Part shown: positions 17,964 to 26,143 of the stretch, one piece after another
Numbering within the stretch: the stretch's first letter is position 1
Layout of the letters: the number at the start of each line of letters is the position of its first letter
NCBI GenBank assembly: GCA_028228615.1
Contig: JAOJBS010000009.1
Location: forward strand, 1 to 64,000
Origin: UBA4421 sp028228615
GTDB taxonomy: Bacteria; Pseudomonadota; Gammaproteobacteria; Pseudomonadales; Azotimanducaceae
Direction: 5' to 3'
Length of the DNA: 64,000 nucleotides
The notes under the pieces: generated by a model
Database searches by the model: none
What the model saw: only the letters and a program-made list of their open reading frames with translations
What the model was told of the DNA's origin: nothing
Translations under genes and position numbers: made by a program

Positions 17964-18359
17964 TTAGTCTGTCATCTCAATACTAGACATCAACGGGTGG
18001 CCATTCTCTTGAGCATACAAATTGACCTGCTCAGATTTCGTTTCCGCAATGTCTCTGGGGTAAATGCCGACAACTGCTTTGCCTTCACTGTGCACCACCA
18101 ACATAATTTGTGTCGCCTTTTCTCGCGGCATGGAGAAAAAGTTCTCCAAGATATGCACAACAAATTCCATGGGCGTGTAATCGTCGTTGAGCAACATCAC
18201 CTTATACATGGGCGGCCGCTTCAATTCAGGTTTTGCCTCAGCCGTTGCAAGCCCTATGTCTCGATCACCTGCAACGCCGTCATCGTCGTCAGCGCTTCCT
18301 AGCCAGGAATTATGGTGCACTAACTCTATCTCGCTCTCATCAATCATTCGCTCATCCAT
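17964..18359 (-). CDS. clpS: ClpS adaptor
   Basis: The core KVMLLNDDYTPMEFVVHIL, with the N-degron-binding acidic patch (NDD) and the following helix, identifies ClpS. The frame gives 131 residues, longer than the ~106 of E. coli; the excess is a low-complexity acidic N-terminal tail (residues ~1-45, with GSADDDDGVAGD). The start could be the ATG at 18359 or the internal ATG four codons later. By family it delivers proteins with N-terminal Leu, Phe, Tyr or Trp to ClpA. Confidence 0.95.
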   Translation of the reverse strand: MDERMIDESEIELVHHNSWLGSADDDDGVAGDRDIGLATAEAKPELKRPPMYKVMLLNDDYTPMEFVVHILENFFSMPREKATQIMLVVHSEGKAVVGIYPRDIAETKSEQVNLYAQENGHPLMSSIEMTD

Positions 18360-18654
18360 TGCTAAAACTACCTACGCCTTCTCAGACAATCACCCTGATC
18401 CAATGATGCCCTATTTTACAAAGATGCGGTAAACCACAAACTTCTTTTATGGATCCAAGTTTGTCGGTTGCCGCGCAAATGTTTTCGCCAGCGAGAATCT
18501 TGAATCAATCGTTGTCGACGTTTTGTGACAGTGCTGGGCTAGAACATCCACGCCTGTGTAGATAAATGGGGTCATAAAGACATTTTTCTACCCACTTCAT
18601 AACTTGACTCTTGACAAATTTTTGCGGACAGTCGGCCTCGGAGTGGAGGAAAAT

Positions 18655-18942
18655 ATGGCTAGTGGAACTGTAAAATGGTTTAACAATGCTAAGGGGTACG
18701 GATTTATTTTGCCCGATGACGGGGGAATAGATCTTTTTGCTCACTATTCTGCAATTGCAATGGAAGGCTATAAGTCTTTACGTGCCGGAGAGCCGGTTGA
18801 ATTCGAAATAGAAGAAGGCGATAAGGGGCTACACGCGATTAACATCGTTAGTACCAGTCCAGTGCCAGCTGTAGGTTCGGAAAGCAATGATGTAGCAGAA
18901 TTGGTTGAGGAACCTGGGAATTCTGCTGATACAGAGAGTTAA
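18655..18942 (+). CDS. cspD: Cold-shock-domain protein (CspD-like)
   Basis: 95 residues: a single cold-shock domain (TVKWFNNAKGYGFILPDDGG) with RNP1 (KGYGFI) and RNP2 (DLFAHYS) motifs, then a ~28-residue acidic tail (ELVEEPGNSADTES). It binds single-stranded nucleic acid. The ATG at 18655 follows a strong GGAGTGGAGGA site; the longer frame from 18604 is not needed. Gene position next to clpS and the DDGG insert favour CspD, the replication-inhibiting type, but the tail is longer than usual. A strong hairpin terminator follows. The preceding 295-bp gap (18360-18654) must hold the divergent promoters for clpS and this gene; I could not pin them down. Confidence 0.88.
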   Translation: MASGTVKWFNNAKGYGFILPDDGGIDLFAHYSAIAMEGYKSLRAGEPVEFEIEEGDKGLHAINIVSTSPVPAVGSESNDVAELVEEPGNSADTES

Positions 18943-19000
18943 CTAGAGTATTAGAAAAGCGACTTACTGCGCTTACCTTTTAGATTAGATGATCTCACAA

Positions 19001-19036
19001 AAGCACATAAGTCAGGGTTCTGGCTTGTGTGCTTTC
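19001..19036 (+). terminator. Terminator after the cold-shock gene
   Basis: A 15-bp stem with two G-U pairs: AAGCACATAAGTCAG (19001-19015) pairs with CTGGCTTGTGTGCTT (19020-19034) around a GGTT loop. It lies 58 bases after the cold-shock stop. The T-tract is short, so part of its effect may be RNA stability. Confidence 0.7.
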
Positions 19037-19128
19037 GCTCGTCTAGTGTTTAACTCTAATCAGTGCGCCCCCTGCCGCCCACACCTCCCAGGCAACCTTC
19101 CTCTTTTAGCAGAAGGTCACAGAGAGGT

Positions 19129-19163
19129 TAAAGGAAGACTAAAGGAAGTTTAAAAAAGGAAGC
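19129..19163. repeat. Short tandem repeat, TAAAGGAAG units
   Basis: TAAAGGAAGAC, TAAAGGAAGTT and the looser TAAAAAAGGAAGC follow one another about 30 bases beyond the end of icd. The unit resembles a Shine-Dalgarno but no forward gene starts there. No other signal is visible in 19037-19192. Confidence 0.45.
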
Positions 19164-19192
19164 TCTCAGCTCAAAAGCCAACCTTGCCTGCG

Positions 19193-21418
19193 CTAAACCG
19201 CTGTAATTGCGGCGTTCAGCGTTGCCGAAGGACGCATGGCTTTGTCCACTTTATCCGGGTCCGGAGAATAATAACCGCCTACATCGACGGGTTCGCCTTG
19301 AGCCGCAAGCAACTCTTCGTTAATCGCATCTTCATTGTCGCTCAAGGCTTTGGCAAGCACAGCAAACCTGTCCGCAAGGGCACTGTCTACGCTCTGTCGA
19401 CTCATTGCCTCTGCCCAATACTTCGCCAAGTAAAAGTGGCTACCGCGATTATCCAACTCATTCACTTTTCGCGACGGCGATTTATTGCTTTCAAGGAACT
19501 CGCCGATGGCGTCGTTGAGCGTATCGGCAAGCAGTTTCGCGGCGCTGTTATTAAAGGTCTGCGCAAGGTGTTCAAAGGAAGCACCTAGGGCCAAAAATTC
19601 GCCCAAACTGTCCCAGCGTAAGTGTCCTTCCTTTTCAAATTGCTGGACGTGCTTTGGCGCAGAACCACCCGCACCTGTTTCAAAAAGACCACCGCCTTCA
19701 ATCAACGGCACAATGGAGAGCATCTTCGCACTGGTGCCCAACTCTAAAATTGGAAAAAGGTCAGTCAAATAGTCGCGCAAAACGTTACCGGTAACAGAGA
19801 TCGTATCTCGCCCTTCACGCATCACTGCGAGTGTATGCCTCGTCGCCGCTGCAGGTTCCATAATCTTAATGTCTAAACCGGCTGTATCGTGCTGTGGTAG
19901 ATATTGACTGATTTTTGCGATCAACTGTTGGTCATGGGCACGGTTTTCATCAAGCCAAAAAATCACCTGAGCGCCGGTAGCCTTACCGCGGTTTACCGCA
20001 AGCTTAATCCAATCCTGTACTGGCGCATCTTTTACTCTGCAAAGACGCCAGATATCACCCTCTTCAACATTGTGGCTGTGCAGTATCTCTCCAGCGCTGT
20101 TTAAAGTGCGCATCAGACCGTTGCCTGGTGCTTCAAATGTAGTGTTATGCGAGCCATATTCTTCGGCTTTTTGCGCCATCAATCCGACATTGGACGTAGA
20201 GCCCATTGTGGTGGGGTCAAATGCGCCGTTAGCCCGGCAATCATTGATGGTTTCAGCATAAACCCGGGCATAACAGCGATCTGGGATAACCGCCTTCATG
20301 TCACGCAGTTCGCCATCTGGTGCCCACATCTTGCCTGATTCTCGGATAGCCGCTGGCATGGACGCATCTACGATAATGTCGCTGGGCACGTGAAGGTTGG
20401 ATATACCTCTGTCTGAATCCACCATCGCCATATCAGGGCCAGATGCAAAACAAGCGTCTAGGTCAGCTTTTACAGCTGCTTGTTGGTCAGCGGGCAAGGA
20501 TTTAATTTTCTCGTAGGCATCGCCAATACCATTGTTAGCATCTACGCCCAGCTGATCAAACAAAGCCCCATGCTTGGCAAACGCGTCTTTATAAAAGGCT
20601 TTAACAGCATGGCCAAAAATAATCGGATCTGAGACCTTCATCATGGTCGCTTTCAAGTGCAACGAGAATAATACGCCGTCTTCGGTTCCAGCAATTTGCT
20701 CTGCATAAAAATCACACAGCGCTTTCTTGCTCATGAATGCTGCATCTACTATTTCACCCTGGCTTACGGCCAAGTCGCTTACCAAAACAGTTGTGTTGCC
20801 TGACGCTGATACAAACTCAATCTTCAATACGTCGTCTTGCTGCATGTTGGTAGACAATTCACTGTCATAAAAGTCGCCAGCAGACATGTGCGCTACATGG
20901 GACTTTGATGAGGTTGACCAAACGCCCATGGAATGTGGGTGCTTCTTGGCGTAGTCCTTTACCGCAGGCGCCGCTCGACGATCGGAATTACCCTCGCGCA
21001 GCACCGGATTTACCGCGCTGCCTTTAACAGTGTCATAACGCGCTTGAATTTCTCGTTCGGCGTCATTTGCAGGCTCTTCCGGGTAGTCTGGTAGATTGTA
21101 ACCTTTGCCTTGTAACTCTTTTACCGCCTCATGAATTTGCGGATTTGAGGCACTGATATTGGGTAATTTTATGATGTTTGCAGCTGGGTCGCCGGTGAGT
21201 AGACCTAACTCAGCGAGGTCGTCTGAGATTCTTTGTTCGGGGCTCAGCATTTCTGGGAATGTGGCTATTATTCGCCCTGCTAGGGAAATGTCTCGCGTCT
21301 CAACTTGAATGCCCGCGGCATCTGAGAATGCTTTGATTATGGGTAATAGCGAGTAGGTGGCTAGGCGTGGGGCTTCATCGGTTTCTGTATAAATAATTTT
21401 TTGTTCGTCGCTCATCAA
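19193..21418 (-). CDS. icd: Isocitrate dehydrogenase, NADP-dependent, monomeric type
   Basis: 741 residues, the length of the monomeric IDH-II class, not the ~415-residue dimeric enzyme. Typical blocks are IIYTETDEAPRLATYSLLPI at the N-terminus, EGNSDRRAAPAVKDYAKKHP, FWLDENRAHDQQLI and the C-terminal DVGGYYSPDPDKVDKAMRPS. It oxidises isocitrate to 2-oxoglutarate with NADP in the citric-acid cycle. The gene stands alone on the reverse strand between the cold-shock gene and moaE. The ATG at 21418 (after GGGGAATTTG) gives a full N-terminus; the frame has a second ATG one codon on. Confidence 0.97.
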   Translation of the reverse strand: MMSDEQKIIYTETDEAPRLATYSLLPIIKAFSDAAGIQVETRDISLAGRIIATFPEMLSPEQRISDDLAELGLLTGDPAANIIKLPNISASNPQIHEAVKELQGKGYNLPDYPEEPANDAEREIQARYDTVKGSAVNPVLREGNSDRRAAPAVKDYAKKHPHSMGVWSTSSKSHVAHMSAGDFYDSELSTNMQQDDVLKIEFVSASGNTTVLVSDLAVSQGEIVDAAFMSKKALCDFYAEQIAGTEDGVLFSLHLKATMMKVSDPIIFGHAVKAFYKDAFAKHGALFDQLGVDANNGIGDAYEKIKSLPADQQAAVKADLDACFASGPDMAMVDSDRGISNLHVPSDIIVDASMPAAIRESGKMWAPDGELRDMKAVIPDRCYARVYAETINDCRANGAFDPTTMGSTSNVGLMAQKAEEYGSHNTTFEAPGNGLMRTLNSAGEILHSHNVEEGDIWRLCRVKDAPVQDWIKLAVNRGKATGAQVIFWLDENRAHDQQLIAKISQYLPQHDTAGLDIKIMEPAAATRHTLAVMREGRDTISVTGNVLRDYLTDLFPILELGTSAKMLSIVPLIEGGGLFETGAGGSAPKHVQQFEKEGHLRWDSLGEFLALGASFEHLAQTFNNSAAKLLADTLNDAIGEFLESNKSPSRKVNELDNRGSHFYLAKYWAEAMSRQSVDSALADRFAVLAKALSDNEDAINEELLAAQGEPVDVGGYYSPDPDKVDKAMRPSATLNAAITAV

Positions 21419-21940
21419 ATTCCCCTGCTTGTCTTATCTTTTTGTCTTGTGTTCGCTAGCGCGCCACTAAATCTCGGCGAGCGCTCCTGCTACAGAGCAA
21501 ACTGGCCCTGTATTCGATCTTTTATTGATCTTAATTTTAACTGCCATCGAAATTAGCCGCTTATTGACTACAATCGACTCGAACTGAATTCGAGCTAAGT
21601 TCGAACTAAATGCCCCCTGCATGCATCTTTTGTTGGTTACAACAATCAACAACTGCGCCTAGCTAGTCGTTGCCCTACTAGTAGTGCGTATGAGATCGGC
21701 GATTGATTCTTTGAAGAGATAAAAGAGTAGCGCCACACATTGACCCTTACCCACTCACTAAGCTTCCCAATGGTGACCGGACAATATAAACCTCAAGCCG
21801 AATATGTGCAACTTAGGCACGGTTTTTGAACACAATCGGCGCATATTGAAGTTGGCTATTTGCTCTGGTTCAGACCTTATAAGTTGCGGGTACTAATAGC
21901 ATCACTACTTAGGGCATTACGTATGACATTACTTAGGAGA
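21419..21940. other. 522-bp gene-free gap between icd and moaE
   Basis: I see no convincing gene or RNA here. It should contain the icd promoter. Two small inverted repeats are visible: CTCGAA/TTCGAG at 21578-21594, nested with TCGAACT/AGTTCGA (21579-21604), and TTGTTG-GTTA-CAACAA at 21630-21645. Either could be an operator or just a hairpin. Confidence 0.4.
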
Positions 21941-22414
21941 CTACTTATTCCAGAGCTTGGCCCGGACCTTGTCAGCGTCGGTTGATTCCACCCAGCCTCG
22001 ACCTAAATCTGACTGTTCATGCTTCCAAAATACTGCCTCGGTCTTAAGACAATCCATAACGTATTGCGCGCCAGCAAACGCAGCGTCCCGGTGAGCAGAT
22101 GCCACCATGACCAAAACAATTTGTTCACTGGGCGCCATAGTGCCTACCCGGTGCACCACATGAATGGCTATCAACGGCCAGCGTGCTTCTGCTTGATCGA
22201 GAATTTTCTGAATACTTTTTTCAGTCATTCCCGGGTAGTGCTCAAGGGTTAGGGTTTGCACATCGCCACCGTCGCCAGCAACCATATTGTGATCGCGCAC
22301 TAACCCAACAAAACTGGCGATAGCGCCTACTTCACTGCCATATTGATGACGCATTGCGGTGTAAATTTCATCCACACTAAAGTCATGTTGCTGAATGTGT
22401 ATTTGCTGACCCAA
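21941..22414 (-). CDS. moaE: Molybdopterin synthase catalytic subunit MoaE
   Basis: 157 residues with the MoaE blocks GAIASFVGLVRDHN, LEHYPGMTEKSI, HRVGTMAPSE and the catalytic-lysine region KTEAVFWKHE (usually KT.APFWK). With MoaD it adds two sulfurs to cyclic pyranopterin monophosphate to give molybdopterin. It is the last gene of a reverse-strand moaC-moaD-moaE operon and begins one base after moaD ends. moaA, moaB and the later molybdenum-insertion genes are not in the window. Confidence 0.95.
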   Translation of the reverse strand: MGQQIHIQQHDFSVDEIYTAMRHQYGSEVGAIASFVGLVRDHNMVAGDGGDVQTLTLEHYPGMTEKSIQKILDQAEARWPLIAIHVVHRVGTMAPSEQIVLVMVASAHRDAAFAGAQYVMDCLKTEAVFWKHEQSDLGRGWVESTDADKVRAKLWNK

Positions 22415-22415
22415 C

Positions 22416-22706
22416 TCAGCCCCCTGTCACTGGAGGTAAAAACGCAACTTCATCGCCGTCTGCAAAGACCAGCACGGCTTCTCGCCAGTTACCTTCAACA
22501 AGATCTTGGTTCACCGCCATGCGAATATTTGGCGACAACAAATGTTCGAAACCCGCATCGGACAAATGCACCTCTAGCCCATTTAGCAGTGTTTCAAGAT
22601 TCGCCGCACAGAGGCGTAATTCCGCCGTGCCCACCTGCTCGCGCAGAGAGGCAAAAAACTTAACGTCTAAATTTACTTGGGATTCCACTACTGAGTTCTG
22701 GCTCAT
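22416..22706 (-). CDS. moaD: Molybdopterin synthase sulfur-carrier subunit MoaD
   Basis: 96 residues, ubiquitin-like fold, ending in PPVTGG; the terminal Gly-Gly is the thiocarboxylate site required of MoaD. The body (VKFFASLREQVGTAELRL, VAVNQ-type segment, GDEVAFLPPV) fits the family; the N-terminus carries about a dozen extra residues. It abuts moaC upstream and moaE downstream with almost no gap. Confidence 0.93.
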   Translation of the reverse strand: MSQNSVVESQVNLDVKFFASLREQVGTAELRLCAANLETLLNGLEVHLSDAGFEHLLSPNIRMAVNQDLVEGNWREAVLVFADGDEVAFLPPVTGG

Positions 22707-23198
22707 CTATTGAGCCTCACTCACTGACCCGGGCCGCGACCAATCGCCGCTCTTACCGCCCTGCTTCTCCAGCAAACAGATAGGGCCTATTACCATGGCT
22801 TTATCGATGGCTTTGCACATGTCGTAAACCGTCAGCGATGCCACGCTGACCGCCGTTAAGGCCTCCATTTCAACACCGGTTTTGCCACTGACCCTACATT
22901 CAGCAATGACTTCTAGTTCAGTGTCGCTCAACTCGGTAAATTCCACCCTGACTTTTGACAGTGCCAGCGGATGACACAGAGGGATCAGGTCTGAACAGCG
23001 CTTAGCGCCCTGGATACCGGCAATTCTGGCCACCGCCAGCACTTCGCCCTTCTTCAGCTGGTTGTCGCGAATGGCCTTCAATGTCGATGCGGCCATCTTG
23101 ATAATGCCGCTGGCCTTGGCCACACGTTGGGTGATTTGTTTATCACCCACATCCACCATGTTGGCTTCACCGGCTGAATTGATATGACTTAGGGACAT
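22707..23198 (-). CDS. moaC: Cyclic pyranopterin monophosphate synthase MoaC
   Basis: About 163 residues with the signature blocks NMVDVGDKQITQRVAKASG, DLIPLCHPLALSKV and GVEMEALTAVSVASLTVYDM. It converts the MoaA product to cPMP in molybdenum-cofactor synthesis. The open frame reaches back to 23225, but the ATG at 23198, preceded by AGAGG at good spacing, gives the standard N-terminus MSLSHINSAGEA. It heads the moaCDE operon, divergent from mnmA. Confidence 0.95.
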   Translation of the reverse strand: MSLSHINSAGEANMVDVGDKQITQRVAKASGIIKMAASTLKAIRDNQLKKGEVLAVARIAGIQGAKRCSDLIPLCHPLALSKVRVEFTELSDTELEVIAECRVSGKTGVEMEALTAVSVASLTVYDMCKAIDKAMVIGPICLLEKQGGKSGDWSRPGSVSEAQ

Positions 23199-23360
23199 GA
23201 CACAATACCTCTCTTGAGCGCGCATTATGCAGCCTAGGGCCGCCTAGGTCAGGCGTTAAAGCAAAATTTTCATTACCAACCCTCATCTGCACGTCCAAAC
23301 AGCAGGCAAATATCAATTAGCCGCAGAGAAAACCTGACCCTACAGCTTGCCTGAGGTAAT

Positions 23361-24527
23361 ATGCCCCCCCTCGAAAGTCATCATCTGGCGAGACAAATGT
23401 CCCCAAACCAAAATGATCAAATCGCTGAACAAAAGGCAGCGCCAAATAAGCGCGTCATACTTGGCATGTCCGGCGGTGTAGATTCTTCAGTAGCCGCCCA
23501 CCTCCTCATGCAACAAGGCTATGAGGTCGAAGGCCTGTTCATGAAGAACTGGGAAGAGGATGATGGCAGCGAATACTGCACAGCAATCACTGATCTTGAA
23601 GATGCCCAAGCGGTTTGCGAAAAGCTTGGCCTAAAACTGCATACGGCAAACTTTTCCGCCGAGTACTGGGACAACGTATTTGAGCACTTTCTGAGTGAAT
23701 ACAAGCGCTGGCGCACACCCAATCCTGACATTTTGTGTAACCGCGAAATCAAGTTCCAACAGTTTGTCGACTATGCCACCAGCCTCGGCGCCGACTACAT
23801 TGCCACCGGACATTACGTGCGCCGCTCTGGCGGGCTAGATACCCAGCAACCGTTCAGAATTCTCAAAGGTGTGGATAGCAACAAAGACCAAACCTATTTC
23901 CTCCAAGCCGTGCCAGAACAGCAGCTGGAAAAATGCCTGTTTCCTCTTGGTGACTTAGAAAAAATCAAGGTGAGAGAAATTGCCTCCGATCTTGGTCTGG
24001 CTAATGACAAGAAAAAAGACAGCACCGGCATTTGTTTTATTGGTGAGCGCAGGTTTGCTGACTTTCTTGCCACCTATATCGAAGATATTCCGGGGCCGAT
24101 TAAGGACAAGCAAGGCAGATCCATAGGCGAACACCGCGGTCTGCATTACTACACATTAGGTCAACGTCAGGGCATCAACATTGGCGGCGTGGCTGGACGC
24201 AAGGAACGCCCCTGGTATGTTTGCGCAAAGCAGCCTCAAACAAACACCCTGGTTATCAGTCAGGAGCAAAACGATATACTCGGCAATTGGCTGCACGCCG
24301 ATGATGCCAACTGGCTTGTAGAGGCCAAGTTTCCGCTTCAATGTCAGGCGCGCATACGTTACCGGCAAGCGGATCAAGCCTGCACCGTAAGCCAAGCTGC
24401 CAACGGTCAACTATTGGTTAAATTTGAACACCCCCAAAGGGCCATTGCGCCCGGGCAGCATGTTGCGTTTTACGACGATGAACAAATGATTGGCGGCGCG
24501 GTGATAGAACACGCCGGCACGCACTGA
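23361..24527 (+). CDS. mnmA: tRNA-specific 2-thiouridylase MnmA
   Basis: 388 residues: the PP-loop ATP-binding motif (GMSGGVDSSVAAHLL), the nucleophile cysteine region NPDILCNREIKF and the second catalytic cysteine in DSTGICFIGERRF. It makes s2U34 in Lys, Glu and Gln tRNAs using sulfur from TusE, whose operon is at 4.4-5.8 kb. The ATG at 23361 has a GAGG site at close spacing; an ATG twelve codons further on (23397) is an alternative and would give a length nearer to E. coli MnmA. purB follows 49 bases downstream. Confidence 0.96.
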   Translation: MPPLESHHLARQMSPNQNDQIAEQKAAPNKRVILGMSGGVDSSVAAHLLMQQGYEVEGLFMKNWEEDDGSEYCTAITDLEDAQAVCEKLGLKLHTANFSAEYWDNVFEHFLSEYKRWRTPNPDILCNREIKFQQFVDYATSLGADYIATGHYVRRSGGLDTQQPFRILKGVDSNKDQTYFLQAVPEQQLEKCLFPLGDLEKIKVREIASDLGLANDKKKDSTGICFIGERRFADFLATYIEDIPGPIKDKQGRSIGEHRGLHYYTLGQRQGINIGGVAGRKERPWYVCAKQPQTNTLVISQEQNDILGNWLHADDANWLVEAKFPLQCQARIRYRQADQACTVSQAANGQLLVKFEHPQRAIAPGQHVAFYDDEQMIGGAVIEHAGTH

Positions 24528-24576
24528 GCCAAAATAACAAGATTCAACTCACAAATTTCTTAACGAGCTAAAACCT

Positions 24577-25953
24577 ATGAGCCAACTTGATTCAATCTTC
24601 GCCATCACTGCCATCGACGGACGCTACCGCAGCAAGGTGGAGAACCTGGCGCACATAACCAGCGAATTTGGTTTGATTAAGTACCGGACAGAAGTTGAAT
24701 GCCAATGGTTGTTGTTTCTCAGTGACTGCGAAGAGATACCAGAAATACCCAGCCTCGATAAAGAGGACCGCGCCTTTGTTGCGGCCATAGCCGCAAACTT
24801 TGACGCTGTTGGTGCAACTCGAATCAAAGAAATTGAAGCCACCACAAACCACGACGTGAAAGCTGTGGAGTACTACCTAAAAGAGCAATTTGCTCTGCGC
24901 CCTAACCTGCAGGCCATCAACGAATGGGTACACTTTGGTTGCACATCTGAGGACATTAACAACACTGCTTACGGCTTAATGGTGAAGGCCGGTGTTGAAG
25001 ATGTACTGCTCGTGCACATGGATCAACTGATAAAGGTCATTGATGACCTCGCGCAGCAATACGCAGAGCTGCCTATGTTGTCTCGCACCCACGGGCAAAC
25101 CGCCTCGCCCACTACCTTAGGCAAGGAAATGAAAAACGTTGCCGCGCGCCTGTACAGACAGCGCCAGCAGCTAGCGGCGGTAGAAATATTGGCCAAATTC
25201 AACGGCGCTGTGGGCAATTTTAACGCCCACCTGAGCGCCTACCCAGACCTGCCTTGGGCAGACCTATCCGCGCAATTTATTCAGCGCCTTGGGCTGGTCA
25301 ACAATCCGTGGACTACGCAAATTGAGCCCCACGATTACCTAGCTGAAATTTTTCACTGCATCATGCGCTTCAACCAGATTGTGTTGGATTTCGACCGAGA
25401 TATTTGGAGCTACATATCTATAAATTACTTCAAACAGCGCAAAGTTGAAGGCGAAACCGGCTCTTCTACCATGCCGCACAAAATCAACCCAATCGACTTT
25501 GAAAACTCAGAAGGCAACATTGGTTTGGCCAATGCCTTACTAGACCATATGGCCAGCAAGCTGCCTGTATCACGCTGGCAAAGAGACCTGTCGGACTCTA
25601 CCGTGCTGCGCAACATTGGCTCTGCTTTTGCACATTGTGGTATCGCCTACCAAGCCACGCTTAAAGGGCTATCACGACTGGACGTTAACCCAGCGGCCAT
25701 CGCTGCAGATTTAGACGACAGCTGGGAGGTTTTAGCCGAGCCCGTGCAAACAGTTATGCGCAAATACGGCATGAACGAACCCTACGAACAACTGAAAGCT
25801 GTCACCCGCGGACGCAGCTTAAACGCAGAGTTATTCTTGGAAATACTCGAAGAGTTAAAACTTCCTGAAGCCGCCCAAACGGAACTGCGCGACCTCCGGC
25901 CAGAAACCTATATTGGCATTGCCAGCGAGTTAGCAAAACGCGACTTTGAATAA
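24577..25953 (+). CDS. purB: Adenylosuccinate lyase
   Basis: 458 residues of the fumarase/aspartase superfamily; the signature loop is GSSTMPHKINPIDFENSEG, with the other conserved regions LSRTHGQTASPTTLGKEM and FGCTSEDINNTAYG. It catalyses two steps of purine synthesis, making AICAR and AMP with release of fumarate. The length and N-terminus (DSIFAITAIDGRYRSK) match the gammaproteobacterial type. It follows mnmA, an arrangement conserved in related genomes, though the usual hflD between them is absent here. Confidence 0.97.
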   Translation: MSQLDSIFAITAIDGRYRSKVENLAHITSEFGLIKYRTEVECQWLLFLSDCEEIPEIPSLDKEDRAFVAAIAANFDAVGATRIKEIEATTNHDVKAVEYYLKEQFALRPNLQAINEWVHFGCTSEDINNTAYGLMVKAGVEDVLLVHMDQLIKVIDDLAQQYAELPMLSRTHGQTASPTTLGKEMKNVAARLYRQRQQLAAVEILAKFNGAVGNFNAHLSAYPDLPWADLSAQFIQRLGLVNNPWTTQIEPHDYLAEIFHCIMRFNQIVLDFDRDIWSYISINYFKQRKVEGETGSSTMPHKINPIDFENSEGNIGLANALLDHMASKLPVSRWQRDLSDSTVLRNIGSAFAHCGIAYQATLKGLSRLDVNPAAIAADLDDSWEVLAEPVQTVMRKYGMNEPYEQLKAVTRGRSLNAELFLEILEELKLPEAAQTELRDLRPETYIGIASELAKRDFE

Positions 25954-25969
25954 GCCGTGCAAAAAGGAG

Positions 25970-26000
25970 TTCTGGGCAAACAATGAGAGTTAGCCCAGAA
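25970..26000 (+). terminator. Hairpin after purB, possible terminator
   Basis: TTCTGGGC (25970-25977) pairs perfectly with GCCCAGAA (25993-26000) over a 15-base loop, 16 bases past the purB stop. No T-run follows on the + strand, so it is a weak or Rho-assisted terminator at best. Confidence 0.45.
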
Positions 26001-26143
26001 TTGGCCCAATAGAAGCTGAAATAGAATTTTTAGATACTTGTTAAACAACAGATGGCGAAACAGCCACGGGCGAAGCAGCCAACTTTTTTGTAGCGCAAGC
26101 ACAGTCAACTGCGCTGCAGTAATTAATACTGATGGACCAATAA

